A DNA stretch of 64,000 nucleotides from Lucifuga dentata (Eukaryota > Chordata > Actinopteri > Ophidiiformes > Bythitidae), in NCBI GenBank assembly GCA_014773175.1, contig VXCM01001516.1, positions 36,303-100,302 of the forward strand, read 5' to 3'. A program made the position numbers and the translations under genes. The notes under the pieces are model-generated. The model saw nothing but the letters and a program-made list of their open reading frames with translations. It ran no database searches and had not been told where the DNA came from. Numbering within the stretch: the stretch's first letter is position 1; every line of letters begins with the position of its first letter. This document shows, in pieces, positions 1-12,240 of the stretch.

Positions 1-632
1 TGGATCATAAACCTTTCAGGTTGGGAATTTTGGAGGCAGACGGTTTTGTTTTTTTTTTTTGTTTGTTTATTTTTTAGAACAAAGTTAATAAAATGCCAGC
101 ATACACTCAAAATGAAGCATAAAAAGGATAATTTCTTGCTGTCAGTGAACAATCATGTGGTGATTTAACAGTGAAGTTAAACTATTAGTTTTGCTGGATC
201 CCCTGGAAGCTCCTCAAGGGCATTTTGGGAAACTATAGACGACCCTGACACCTAAATTCTCTCTCAGGATCCATTACTGGATCCATGTATATGAAAATAT
301 GACTGTGAGAGTAATTGGTTCTACACAAGCTGATCAAACGTCTGATGCCTTTATATTATATAAAGGTTGCAGCTATACTTAGATTACAGGAAAATAATGA
401 CATGTAGATATTTTGGTTGCATACAAAGTTTACCAAAAAAAAAAAAAAAAANAAAAAAAAAAAAAAAAAAGGCCAAAATTTTAAATGAAGATGAAAGGAA
501 ATATAAATGACTATGAGTATCCTGAATAGCATGCATTTTGGAAATACTTGCAGATCATGCATTTGTTTCCTGTGTGTCCAAATTTGGCACTTTGATTCAT
601 TGCTAAATATATTCCTTAAATTCATGTCATAA

Positions 633-635
<3 letters not shown>

Positions 636-668
<33 letters not shown>
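636..668. repeat. (CT)n microsatellite
   Basis: Uninterrupted CT run of about 16 units, next to the GC-richer patch at 690-935. Confidence 0.95.
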
Positions 669-673
<5 letters not shown>

Positions 674-689
674 ATTTTCCACACTTATA

Positions 690-935
690 GCTCTTCCTTC
701 TGGAGATGCAATTTCGTCTTCACATGCACATCCACATCTTGTGCACCATGTAGTGCAACACGTTTCCATCGGAGTCCACAGAGCTCTGTTGCCAGACGGT
801 GGCGCCATTGGCCCGCCTGTACCTTCCTCTTCTCCAGGGAGGTGTGGGCCGCTCCTTCTATTCCTGGCAAGCCCAGTGCAAACACGCATCTTCCGTTTCC
901 ACGGAGCTGTGGTCCACTCCTCCACACAGAGCTGA
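690..935. other. GC-richer patch of unknown nature
   Basis: About 245 bp of balanced, GC-richer sequence open in one plus and two minus frames, standing out from AT-rich repeats on both sides. None of the translations resembles a family I know. On the minus strand the 3' side lies against poly-pyrimidine (GA)n sequence. It could be an exon of an unrecognised gene, a pseudogene fragment or a CpG remnant. Confidence 0.3.
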
Positions 936-1182
936 AAAATGTTGCATTTGCTGCGTGATTATTGGCTGATATGATCAGTTTCTCTGCTTAATCTTATTTT
1001 TAATAGAAGATCTTTGATTTTTTTTTTTTTTTTTTTTTTGGAGAGAAAATCTGGTGATGTGGACAGATTTGGAGATGTTTTGTGTTGAAATAATACTGCT
1101 TTGATGTAGGGATGGACACGCACACACACACAACAACCTTTTCAAGCTGCTTATTATATCCATAGGAGAGCTATTGATAATT

Positions 1183-1184
<2 letters not shown>

Positions 1185-1222
<38 letters not shown>

Positions 1223-1825
1223 CGCATTGGCCTCATTTCCACTGGAGTGTGAAATTATGCTGATGCCTATACATTTCACTTTCATTTCCGCACCTTATAA
1301 CCCCCCTCTCTCCTTCTCTTTCCTTTCTTCAAATCTCTCCGTTTCTACCTCATTTCCTCCACCTCCTTCCTCCTTACTATCTTGCTCGCCCATGCAATCT
1401 TTCTCTCCCAGCCTCTCTGTCCATCTCTTTCTCTCTCAGCCTCTGATCACTTCCTCTTTCTCCTCCATAATGCTCCATCTCTCTCATCCTCCCTCATCTT
1501 TCTCTCCTACTCATCTCTTCCTTTCTTTTCCTCCCTCTCACTCCCTCTCTTGTGTGTTTTTGAGGCAATGGGTTTCAGTGGATTATTCATTGCATTTGAA
1601 AGCACAGGAACAACATATTATTATTATTTTTTTATTTTTCAAGAAATCTGTTGGTGGAACCCCATGAGTCATCACAAAAAAAGACAGTGTCAGCCCCCCC
1701 CCCCCCCCNCCCCCACACACACACACACGCCTTTCTCTTGTTTTAAACTGAAATGTCATGTCTGCTGGCAGCTTCAACAGATTTGACTCTGTAGGCTTTC
1801 CCCAATGTCTAGAAGGTGTGTGTGG

Positions 1826-1871
<46 letters not shown>

Positions 1872-2114
1872 ACATATGTGGATAAGAGATTATCTCATTA
1901 AGATCCAGCAGAGGTTTGCTGGCCTGGGGGAGGCCTTTTCATCTTTCTACATGTTGTACACTCCACCCACAGCTTGGGAGACCTCTGCCTGTCAAAACGC
2001 ATCACTGTCCCCACCAGGGTCACACCACACTCTGATGCGACAACCAACATCAACGTCACAGCGTCTCCATAGCAACAGAGCAGGGTGCAGAATCCCCAAG
2101 CAGATGTGAGAGGG

Positions 2115-2150
<36 letters not shown>

Positions 2151-2178
2151 GGGAGTGAAAGGAGAGGAGAGACTGGCT

Positions 2179-2217
<39 letters not shown>
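1185..2217. repeat. Cluster of simple repeats: (GA)n, CT-rich, C-run, (GT)n
   Basis: (GA)n at 1185-1219, CT-rich pyrimidine sequence to 1560, a C-run broken by an N at 1709 followed by (CA)n, (GT)n at 1828-1869, (GA)n at 2118-2147 and (GT)n at 2176-2217. The long open frames here come from pyrimidine bias and are not genes. Confidence 0.9.
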
Positions 2218-2224
<7 letters not shown>

Positions 2225-2295
2225 TTCTGTCTGTTTTTAGCATTTCTCTGTTATTTTTTGCTGTGTGAATCACTTTCCAAATCTCTTTCATACCA

Positions 2296-3400
2296 GCGGT
2301 GGCAAGTATTCAGATTTTTTCAGAAGTGCTAATAACATAACATAATAATAACATAAGTGCTAATAACATAACATAATAATCTCTTTGTGATCCTTGTCAG
2401 TGTTAAATTCATGATGCATGTATGTGGAACAGGTTAAGCATCAGTTTTAAAAATCCCCCAAATAGAGATTCATTTTCTCTGGACACGGTACAAAATCTAA
2501 ACTAAAAACCATGAAGATTTATATGCTTAGCACAAAATTCTCCAACCTGTTTTTCTTAAACCAGGCTGAGATAGAAGAATATTTTTTACCCAGCGGAATT
2601 TCAATCTGTAATCTACAGCTGTCAGATAAATCCAGTGGGTTTAGAAAGAAGTGGAAAATGAAAAGAAAGGAGTGCAAAATGAAAAGACTCAAGTAAATAC
2701 ATGTACTTAAACTGTACTTAAAGGACCATACTGGTGGTTTTGCATGTTTGAGCCCAATAAATACTACCTGCATGCACAATGCATTGCTGCCAACCATTTT
2801 CCAAAATATAAAACCGTATTTTTAGTTTTCATGTTACTTTGCCAAATCCTCTAATCTTTGAGAATCAAATTTCAGGTGATGCACCCCTTTAAAATTTAAT
2901 GTTTCACCTAATAAAGCTTATACACAACTGTAGAAGTTACAGTCATTTTAATTTTTCAGTGAAAGCAGTTTTCTCCTGGGACTACATTCCCTGGCAGAGA
3001 CATACATTTTCTTCTGTGGAGCTCTGTGTTGAATCTGTGTCAAAACTTTTAAATGACATTATTTTGACAAAAAAATAAAAAATAAAAATTATTAATTTAT
3101 TTGCTGTGATGGATTGCCTATCTCAAGCATATTTTAAGTCTCCATAATTGGATTTTTTTTTTTTTTTTTTTTTTTTATAGCGTACTGGAATGAACTGAAA
3201 TTCATTGGCAGTTTGGAAGGTCGGAAAAACAATTCTAATATTTACCACTCCAGTAGTACGGTTAGGAAAATGATTGGGAATACAATAATGTGTATTTGGG
3301 TTGTATAGGTTCAACATGTAAAATCACCATTATGGTCCTTTAAGTACATTACTTGAGTAAATACATTTCTTTGTGTCATTCTGTAGCACAGCATACAGAT
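2296..3400. repeat. Dispersed fish repeat hosting MITE copy 1
   Basis: Fragments such as GCGGTGGCAAGTATTCAG before the MITE and GTACATTACTTGAGTAAATA after it belong to a common teleost repeat made of GTACTT/AAGTAC-rich sequence. The two halves are separated by the MITE at 2722-3339. Confidence 0.5.
2718..3343. mobile_element. TTAA-flanked inverted-repeat MITE, copy 1
   Basis: Element 2722-3339 begins AGGACCATACTGGTGGTTTT and ends in the imperfect inverse, TGTAAAATCACCATTATGGTCCT, with terminal inverted repeats of about 75 bp; TTAA stands on both outer sides. The inner block CTCCTGGGACTACATTCCCT is shared with the other copies. It has no coding capacity. It sits inside an older fish repeat, which shows the empty site (see findings). 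Confidence 0.85.
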
Positions 3401-4725
3401 GAGAAACACAACTGAGTTCACATTTTTATTAGGAAAATCATTTTGCAGATTTGATTATTATCATCTATATATGTTATTTTCAGTTATTCAGAGGATGCAT
3501 CAGCACAGTATATATTAATAGGAAGACTATTGCTAGAATAAATATCTATACATCATAATTAGGTAAATTAAAAAAAACTCCCAACAGAAAAAATAAAACA
3601 ACATAATCATTTACAAAACCAATAAGTGCTTGAAAACAAAATTTGCAAAACTGAAGCCATAAATGCTGCTGAGGAATTTATTTAAAAAATACAAATCTGA
3701 TTCACAGTTTGTGTCCTTGTTCTCATGCTGGCTGGAACACCAATAGGGACCATGCAGGAATGAGGGCTAGAGCGACAGGATAGTACCAAACTTCATTACC
3801 CACAGAGTCCATACACTCCCGAAACAGTTTGTGAGGATCTGAGGCAATCAGATTTGATGTAAAGGGGAATCAGGGAGCCAGAGGAGGTTAACAGGGTCAG
3901 TGGGAGCCATGCCCACTTTTCCTCCAGCACCAGTTTCCTTCAGATCCTCAGATTCAGATTCGAAACCGACTCGACAGGACAGCAGCTGCCCTCATGGGTA
4001 GATATGAGTTTATGGAACATACCTTAGATGGATTGGAAAACCACAACCTTTCCTGTGTGTTCAGATTCTACTGATTGCCCCTCGTTTAGCATCAACTTTT
4101 CCATCCTGCTATGGAAGAACATATGAGAACCGTGCTGCTTTCTTTAATGTTTGCTGTTACCTCACTAATAGACAACTGAGGTGAACTTCCCCTTGTCCTA
4201 ATCCAAATTTGGGACAAGAAGAGTCAGTGTATATTTCCTGTTAATGACATATTGTAATAAGGAAACCCTCTTACTGATACTTCTTACTTCTGATTGGTCA
4301 CTTTGACAATATAAGAGGGAAATGCACCTTCTCACCACAGCATCCTTTACTCTGCACAAACTCCCTCCACTCTCTCATCTCTGAAATATTAAGTCCTTTG
4401 AACACTATTTACAGCTATCTACAATCAGATGTGAGCAGGGTTGCCATTCAGTCTGTTCAACCAACTCACAAATACAAAAACAAAGTCAGTGGGGATGAAT
4501 TTGGACGAGACTGAGCTCCGATCCAGAATACCGGACTGGAATGAGGATTTATGGATTGTACAGCTGACAGTGTAAGAGTGCAGTGACAACGTGAAATGTG
4601 AGGACAGTGAATGTAACATGTGCGCATGTTTGAACGTATGTGCAGCTGAGGGCATGCAGTCTGTCGATTTTGCCTCCATGCCTGCGTGTTTGTGCATGAC
4701 TGTCCATATGCATGCACGAATGCCT

Positions 4726-5155
4726 CTGTGTGTGTGTGTGTGTGAGTGTGTGTGTGTGTGTGTGTGCGTGTGTGAGTGAGAGAAGCGCAGGATGACTCAT
4801 GCAGAATGTGTAGGTATTCTCCACGGGAAGGCTTCAAATATCTGATAGACACTTTAGAAAATGATATAATGGCACACAAACATGCACAAACGCCCACATA
4901 CGCTCATGCAGGGCAGAGTGAAGAAATGGCTGAATACACACAAATATGCACACACACACACACACAAACATGCAGAGACAGCAGCGGTGAATATGCTTCA
5001 CTGACAAATGAGATGAGACGAACCATGGGAGGACGGGGCAGAGGTGTCTGTCCTGATTCATACCAGCATGAACTAACACACTCCATCATCACATAGTCAA
5101 ACTCAGCAGACACACACACACACTCCTATACGCACACACACACACAGCATGCACA
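4726..5155. repeat. (TG)n and (CA)-rich tracts
   Basis: (TG)n at 4726-4772 followed by scattered CACACA blocks up to 5155. Open frames on both strands are repeat-driven. Confidence 0.85.
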
Positions 5156-6345
5156 CGTACAGTACACACACCTATCTTCTTTCACAATCTCCCACGTGTA
5201 AGTGATTTCATCCTAAACAGGCCACATTTAGTGCAAATGCACACCATATTTTCTCACTGTTTCTATTAATAGCGTAACTCGTGGTTGTTGTCCATGCTGC
5301 TCTCACACACTGTGTCATTGTTTTCCCCCGTGTATCATATTCCATGTAGGAACATGAACAACAACAGGTTCCTTTTAGACGTCAGCAGAGCAACAGATTG
5401 CACAAACATGCGCTCGCAGTCTGATGCTCTGTGAAACAACCAGACATGTCAAACTGACCATGCGCGAATGCTGGCTTTGATGTTCATTAGGAGCTTTTTT
5501 GGGTTTCTAAACTGCTTAGCTTAGCATGTCAACCAAGACCTTTTCAAACACGATTAACCCAGATCTGTTGCACTCATCTTACTTTATGTCTGAAACTGAC
5601 AGCAAAAGTGTACAGGTGAGTGTCCCTGGCATCTAACAGGTAAAGGGTATGTCTACGAGTTAAGAATAAATACTTAAATGCAACTTTTTGATTGAACAGG
5701 ACCTCACATTAATGCAAAATACATCACACTGATAACAACTGATTAAATTAGCTTAAAAAAAGCAATGGAATGGAACTTTTAGATACATATTCACATTTTG
5801 TAAGTATTGTCTGATTGATAAATCTGAAGAGTGGGTGTGTCAGATACAGTATATTATGAGCATCAGTAAGCACTATAATAAAGTACATAGCAACATTGAA
5901 CCTCCTACATTTCCTGGTTACAAAGGACATATTCCCAGATATTCCCAGAAAGATGGTGGGTACAGGAACTCTTTACTGGGAAACTGGGTAACATCTTACT
6001 TGAAGCTTCTATAACATTTTTTATTTATGTACAATAACTACACATTTGGAACCGTTCTTATGTAGGATCTGGGCATGAATAATGCAGGAAGGACATTTTA
6101 TATGGTCATTAGTATAGCAACACTGTTATAAATGAGGAATTGCTGTGTAATAAGCAAGTCTTCAAGTAAAATGTCACCATAAAGTGCCCAGCTGTTGATT
6201 CTGCTGCACACGCATAGACAAAGAAGAAGACAGAGAGCTAATGCTAACGAGCTGTGCTTTTCTTTAGAGAGATAGACGTGTGTCAAACGGGCATCATCTG
6301 TGTCTTTGGGTTCAACAGTACAGGAGAAGATTCCCTAAATTGTTA

Positions 6346-6914
6346 TTAAAGGGCCATACCATTGGTTTTACATGTTTGAGCCCAATAAATTACCTGCATA
6401 CTCATTATGTTACTGCCAAAGTAAAACTGTATTTTAGGTTTCATGTTCTTTTGCCAGATCCCCTAATCTTTCAAAATCAAATGTTCAGGTGTTACACGCA
6501 CCTTAAAATTCAATGTTTCTCTTGCTAAAGTACACATTCATGTGCAGAAGACATTGCCATTTTAATTTCTCTTTTAAAAACTGTCTTTTCTCCTGGGACT
6601 ATATTCCCTGGTAGAGAGATACATTTTCTTCCATGTTGCTCTGTGTTGTATTAAATTAAGAAAATTTGATCAAAAATAGTAACGACAGGTTCGCTGTGAT
6701 GGATTGCCTATCTCAAGCATGTTTCAAGTCTCTACAAGTTGATTTTGATAGTGTACTGGAATGAGCTGAAACCAGTGGCTGCCTGGAAGGTAGGAAAAAC
6801 AATTCTAAAATGTACTGCTACACTAATATGCTTTGGAAAATGCTGGGCACGCAGTGTAACATGGGTAGTATTTATTGGGCTTACACATGCAAAACCACCA
6901 GTATGGTCCTTTAA
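6346..6914. mobile_element. TTAA-flanked inverted-repeat MITE, copy 2
   Basis: Element 6350-6910 begins AGGGCCATACCATTGG and ends ACCACCAGTATGGTCCT, bordered by TTAA. It shares CTCCTGGGACTATATTCCCT and the TIR block TGTTTGAGCCCAATAAAT with copy 1. Non-coding. Confidence 0.85.
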
Positions 6915-9063
6915 AACCACCTGAGAGATGAAGATAAGTAACCCGGGACAAAGAATTCAATCCTCTTCCATTTAAAATCGGGGGTGGCTATGTTATGTTA
7001 CATTTACATGTTTCACAAGTACAACCATCACTCACATCACGATACCCTGTTGTTCAGCAGAACCACAACCTCATTGTGCCATGTACTGGACAAATAAAAC
7101 ACATTCCGTTTGGATATTCTACATCTACAAAGACTGAGGATTAGCTGTGATCATGTGATTGCTCCTCCATGTCCGTGACCGGTGAAATAATAATCAAGAT
7201 GCAGCTTACACAAAGAAGACAAAGAAACATATACAAAACAAACACAAAAGAACATACAAATAGATATGTCAGTTAAAAAGTATTGTGCTTTTGGCTGTCC
7301 TGCGTACACTGTGTACAATATTCAGAGCTCTTGCGTGAAAAGGGTGTATTTGCACTTTGGATAAACTACACAGAACTATTCAATGGCTCCAGAAGGAGGA
7401 ATCATTAATACATAATGTAAGCAAAAACATGGCAAATTTCAACTGTGTGTGATATAAAGTGCAATGTGAGGGCATTTAGGCTGTTTGAGCCCCATTTCTC
7501 TTCATGTGATGTTCAGTCAGCTACGTGTGTGTGTGTGTGTATTCATTTTCGACAGCAGAATGATTGCATCTGTGTGTGTGTGTGTGTGTGTGATGAATGT
7601 ATGAGAGGTGCTGAGAGCAAACGAACCAAAAATAAAACAGAACTTGCGTGGAGCCTTTTACATCCGTCCATGTTTTTTTCTCTCTGTGCTTTTTGTTTAA
7701 GGAGGTTTTGACTTAATGTGAAAGCAAGCAAAAAAGAAGACAAAAATGAAAGGCAGAAAGAAACCTTCGTGCAAAAGTGCCAAAGCAAACTAACATTCTC
7801 ATTTTCATTTTCATTTTTTTCTCTTACCAACTTAGCAATGATTATCCAATTCCAAGTGTTTCATCCCTGTAGAGAAAGTAGGCTTTTGTGTCAGAAACCA
7901 GACTTTCCTTCCATCCTTAACTGAGCCAACATTCTACACTAAACCAGAGTCTTAAAAGGATTGTTGCTCGTATCGGTAGCATGTATATATACCCTGCCGC
8001 TGGATGCTTCTCCAGTTAAGATGAGGACAATCAGAGGTTTCACAGAGACGTTTCTTAATATAATGACAGCAGGATAAAGGTAAAGAAGGCGTCTATGACC
8101 TATTGTCTTTTTATCTTTCAGGAGGATGAGTAGCTGGATGAAATGAGCCTCTAATCAACAACCTGGAGAGATGGGTGGGTAGAATTACCCTTATTTCTGT
8201 AAATGATATAGCTGGATCAAGATGGAATATGTATAAATATTCCATGTATATATACATCTGACAATGGAAACCTTAGGATTGGCTCTGGGAACATATTTTT
8301 AATGTCCATTAAAATTTGCTGCTGTAATGCATTCCGGTTGTCTTTCATGCTGGCAGGGATGGTCACAAGTCCCTCTATCAGTCTCAGACCCTCCAGTCCT
8401 TTGCTTACGACATGACCGACAACTGTGGTGAGAATTTTAGTCAGTCCAAAAGCTCTTGAAATAGTGTTTCTAGCAAAGGAGTGAGTTTAACTAATTTTGT
8501 CAACATGTACATGATGGTTTTCTATATTTCTTATCATATGGGGGTTGGGGAGTGCAAAGGATGAGGGTACTGGGTTGTCTGGGGAGGTGTAGAAGTGACA
8601 GAGGATGCTAAATGTTTTACCTTCAGTCTTATTTGAGGCATGGTCTTTATCGCAGTCCAAAAGTTGCGACGACTTGCTATTGGCTGATGCAAAAGTCCAC
8701 ATGGCTGATTTCCACATACATACATTTGTAACACACACTTTTTTGTTTCTTGCTCTTCTCCCCACCTCCATCCCCTCACCTTTCTCTCTTTTTGAACATA
8801 AATGTAGTATGATACAAACTGAAGTGAAGGTCCTGTAGGTTTTGAAAAGGACTGCTGAAATGCACTTGTGAATGCACTGGTCAAACAGAGGAGGATGCGG
8901 CTGCTATTTTCATGTGAATGATGGACTTCGTGCTGCCTTCCATTCCATCCAGACATCAGTAGCGAGTCTATACGAGTGAAGAATTCTCTTCTCCTCCATT
9001 TTTCTTCTCCTCTTCTCTCTTCTCCACCTCCTCTCCTCCTCTCCTCCTCTCCTGGATTCTGTT

Positions 9064-11715
9064 TTACATCACGCTGCATTTGCCCTTCAGTCTCTCCGCG
9101 CGGGACTGCTTCCCCGAGCGCTTGCCGTCAATGTTGAGGCTCATGTTCCTCTTCTTGTCTAGGTTGAGCAGCTCCTGGAAGAGCTCAGTTACATTGTGGT
9201 TGGTCTTAGCGGACGTCTCCATAAAGGCGCACTTCCACTGGTTGGCCTGGGCTTCCCCGTCCTTTGTCTCCACCTCTCGTTGGGTCTCATCGCTCTTGTT
9301 GCCCACAANTGGCCTGGGCTTCCCCGTCCTTTGTCTCCACCTCTCGTTGGGTCTCATCGCTCTTGTTGCCCACAAGCATGATGGGGATGGCTTCAACATT
9401 TCCCTTTATAGCCAACACCTGCAAGAGGAGCAAACCGGGGGAAGGAGTGAGACGTTTGGGCCAGAAGACAGGCAGCAAGTTTATTTATATAGGACATACA
9501 CAGAGGCAACTCATAGTACTTTACATCAATATTAAAAGCAGGCATGATGGTTAAAATGATATAGCATAGCTTTAAAGAACCTTAGTGGTGATTTTGCATG
9601 CTTAAGGCCAAAATATTTCCTGTATATGTGAAGGTTACTGGCAACCATTTTCCAAAACGTGAAACCATATTTTAGTTTTACTTCCAAATTCTCTAATCAT
9701 TCAAAATCAAATGCTCAGGTGATACATCCACCTTAAAATTCAATGTTTCACCTGCTAACATGTACAAAAGGGAACAGTCATTTTTAATTTCTTGTTAAAA
9801 GAAGTCTTCTCCTGGGACTATATTCCCTGGCGGAGACATACAGTTCCTTCTGTGCAGCTCCGTGTTGGACCGGTTAAATAAAGTTACTTTGACAAAAAAA
9901 TGTAATAGACTACATTCGCTGTGATAGGTTACTTATCTTGAGTTCTTGGTTGCAATAATATTTTGGCTGCATAGTTACAATCTAGTTTGATTTACTAAGA
10001 ACTTTTATATAAGGAGTGTTTTGGTTGTTTACTCTGGAAGTTAGATTGGCACATGTGTGCACTACTGAATGTATAGTAATAATGATCTTATAAGTCTGAC
10101 ATTGAGACCAAGCAATAACAGATTTTAACAGGTCAGAGGTAAGCACAATTAATAGCATATTTCTCTAGGTTTATAGAGTAAATATTATAACATCCACTTT
10201 TAATAAGCAATATTATAAATGGGAAAATCTATTTAAGAGTGATTCACACCTTTATCTTTATATCAGTTCTTTTCCTTTCAAGTTTATTCCAAGACACCTT
10301 TCAGGTCTCTACAAGCTGATTTTAATCACATCCTGAAATCAAATGAAACCAATGACAGACTCAACGGCAGGAAAAGCAATTAAAATATTTTCTGCTCCAG
10401 TAGCGTGTTTTGAGAAATGGTTGTCAGTAACGTAATGTGTGTGGGTGTGTATATATTTTCAATGCAAAACCATCAGCATTCAACCTTTAAGGGAAGATTT
10501 GTTTTGGGAGAAAATTTTTTCCCCAAAACAGCCAGCTTTTCCCCAAAGCTGGCTGGTCTGTAGCTCCAGCTACAGACCAGCCAGCAAACATTAATGTCTC
10601 GCTCAAGGACACTTTGAGCCAGCTGGAAAGTTGCAGACAAGGTGTGTGATCCGGTCATCTGGCTCACTTTAATAACTAGGCCACCCTGTTGCCCAAAAAA
10701 AGGCATTCAGTGTCTCTAAAAGCAACTAGATCTGTGCCGGGTAATTTATAGCACCTCTGAGGACTGTTTGAATTTTCCAGATCAGTGGTTCTCAAACTGT
10801 ATGAACCAAGTTCCATGTCTGAGTAAACCACGACATCCAAGTACCACCTCAATAACAGGACACCAACTCTAAGACAAGATACAACCCATACCAATCCAGT
10901 TTATCATGTGTCATGTATCGTGTATCATGTATTGTGTATCATATATTGTGTGTGTCATGTATCATGTGTATCATGCATCGTGTGTATCATGTGTATCATA
11001 TATCATGTATTGTGAGTATCATGTATCGTGTGTATCATTATCGTGTGATCATGTATGTATCATCTATCGTGTATCATGTATTGTGTGTGTCATGTATCAT
11101 GTGTGTTGTGTATCATGTGTATCATGTATCGTGAGTATCATGTATTGTGTGTGTCATGTATCATGTGTGTTGTGTATCATGTGTATCATGTATCGTGAGT
11201 ATCATGTATTGTGAGTATCATGTATAGTGAGTATTGTGTATTGTGAGTATCATGTATCATGTGTGTCTTGTATCGTGTGTATCATGTATCATGAATTGCC
11301 TGTGCTGTTATAGTGAGTTATCACAAACATACTTTTACACTCCCAAATATATAAATATACTCACTATACAGTCAAACAAACACCACTAAATTACACACAC
11401 ACACACCTGTTGGTATATGGGTTTGAGCTCCTCCAGAGACTGTTTACTGGTGATGGAGTAGACCAGGATGAAGGCATGGCCCTTGGAGATGGACAGGCGC
11501 TGCATGGCAGGGAACTGGTGGCTCCCTGTGGTGTCGGTGATCTGGAGGGTGCACACGCTCTTATCGCAGCTGATCACCTGACGGTAGGTGTCCTCCACCG
11601 TGGGGATGTAGGTGTCCCTGAAGGTGCCTTTTACAAAGCGCAGGACCAAGGAGCTCTTCCCCACTCCACCTGCCCCGAACACCACCACTCTGTAGTCGTT
11701 GCTCTGCTCCGGCAT
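9064..11715 (-). CDS. diras1: DIRAS-family small GTPase, diras1-like
   Basis: Two coding exons on the minus strand: 11715-11407 (103 codons, donor GTGTGT) and 9418-9064 (acceptor CTTGCAG, stop TAA). The protein starts [20 protein letters not shown], which is the DIRAS N-terminus with its P-loop. Further visible motifs are YIPTVEDTY (switch I), DTTGSHQF (G3, with the DIRAS replacement of the Ras catalytic Gln), NKSD (G4), ETSAK (G5) and a C-terminal CSVM prenylation box. Exon 2 contains an N at 9309 with the same 66 bases on both sides. Removing one copy plus the N restores the frame and gives 198 aa, the length of DIRAS1. The C-terminal stretch [14 protein letters not shown] is DIRAS1-like, while FILVYSITS and LKPIYQQ resemble DIRAS2, so diras1a/b versus diras2 is not fully settled. 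DIRAS proteins are membrane-attached Ras-like GTPases with low intrinsic GTPase activity. A plausible 5'UTR acceptor (TTTTGCAG) lies just upstream of the ATG near 11755. Confidence 0.95.
9478..9545. repeat. Dispersed repeat fragment in the diras1 intron
   Basis: TTTATTTATATAGGACATAC followed by ACTCATAGTACTTTACAT resembles a common fish repeat whose reverse end reads TATATAAATAAA. Short and fragmentary. Confidence 0.4.
9572..10500. mobile_element. TTAA-flanked inverted-repeat MITE, copy 3 (in the diras1 intron)
   Basis: Element 9576-10496, more diverged and longer (about 920 bp). It begins AGAACCTTAGTGGTGATTTT and ends in an inverse sequence before CCTTTAA. It keeps the inner CTCCTGGGACTATATTCCCT block. 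It lies in the intron between the two diras1 coding exons. Confidence 0.75.
10548..10585. repeat. Perfect 17-bp inverted repeat (hairpin)
   Basis: Arms GCTGGCTGGTCTGTAGC (10548-10564) and its exact reverse complement (10569-10585) flank a 4-base loop. It lies at the edge of an interspersed repeat fragment and just past MITE copy 3. Confidence 0.85.
10560..10695. repeat. Fragment of a fish interspersed repeat
   Basis: GTCTCGCTCAAGGACACTTT and CTAGGCCACCCTGTTGCCC are the landmarks of the same family found more fully at 43.9 kb. Confidence 0.45.
10900..11295. repeat. Minisatellite with TATCATG/TATCGTG units
   Basis: About 400 bp made of irregular repeats of GTATCATGTATYGTG with variants (GTGAGTATCATG, GTGTGTCATGTATC) and higher-order copies of roughly 60 bp (11064-11146 versus 11127-11210). 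It is open in two plus frames, but the product is a Cys/Val/Ser/Tyr-rich repeat with no gene character, so it is treated as non-coding. It lies in the diras1 intron just beyond coding exon 1. Confidence 0.9.
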
Positions 11716-12089
11716 TCTGCCCCCTTCAGGCTTCAGACAGTGTTACACCTACACTGCAAAACACACAAGAAGAGTCGTACGATCTTGTTTTAAATGGATT
11801 CAGTTTCATTTTGTTTCTGATCAAATACTAGATTGTTGATCTTTGTTACATCTAGAACTGACTAAAAATAAGTCAGAAAAGTGGACCCAATGGTTGACCA
11901 ATTATCATCCCAAACATCTATGAGAAAACATGCTGAATTTGCTTATTTTAGAAATCAGACCAGTCGTAAGAAATCCTTAACAATGAAAGTTTTAATTTCT
12001 TAAGGGAAATAATTTACCATATAATAAAAAAAAATAAAGAAAAAAAAGCTTCATTAGAACATTTCTCAAGACTCGATTGCCTTGATTTA

Positions 12090-12240
12090 TGCTGCGTTCA
12101 ATTGAAATTTCTGATCTCCAAGTGGGAAAAGTCAAAGAAAAGTCCCCATCCACTAGGAATTCCAAGTCGGGGAAGACTCCTCAACCCCGAGTTCAGTAGT
12201 GAGATCATTTCAACATGGCTGCTCAAACCATAAACAATAA
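12090..12240. repeat. Possible DNA-transposon fragment
   Basis: GCTGCGTTCAATTGAAATTT, CCAAGTCGGGGAAGACTCCT and TTCAACATGGCTGCTCA resemble one end of a common fish hAT-like repeat. Weak call based on style only. Confidence 0.3.

Larger units (their letters stand above)
3400..9063. other. Non-coding stretch downstream of diras1
   Basis: No gene recognised. Besides MITE copy 2 and simple repeats it is AT-rich unique sequence. Part of it, next to the diras1 stop at 9064, is likely its 3'UTR, but I cannot fix the end. The purine/pyrimidine-biased block at 8990-9060 (TCCTC repeats) lies directly after the stop. Confidence 0.5.

Noticed and set aside
356..925. 189-codon minus-strand open frame
   Set aside because: It is built from a poly-T run with an N, a (GA)n repeat and the GC-richer patch; no domain.
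1227..1786. Two overlapping plus-strand open frames of 134-146 codons
   Set aside because: They run through CT-rich pyrimidine sequence; the Ser/Leu/Pro/Phe-only composition comes from base bias.
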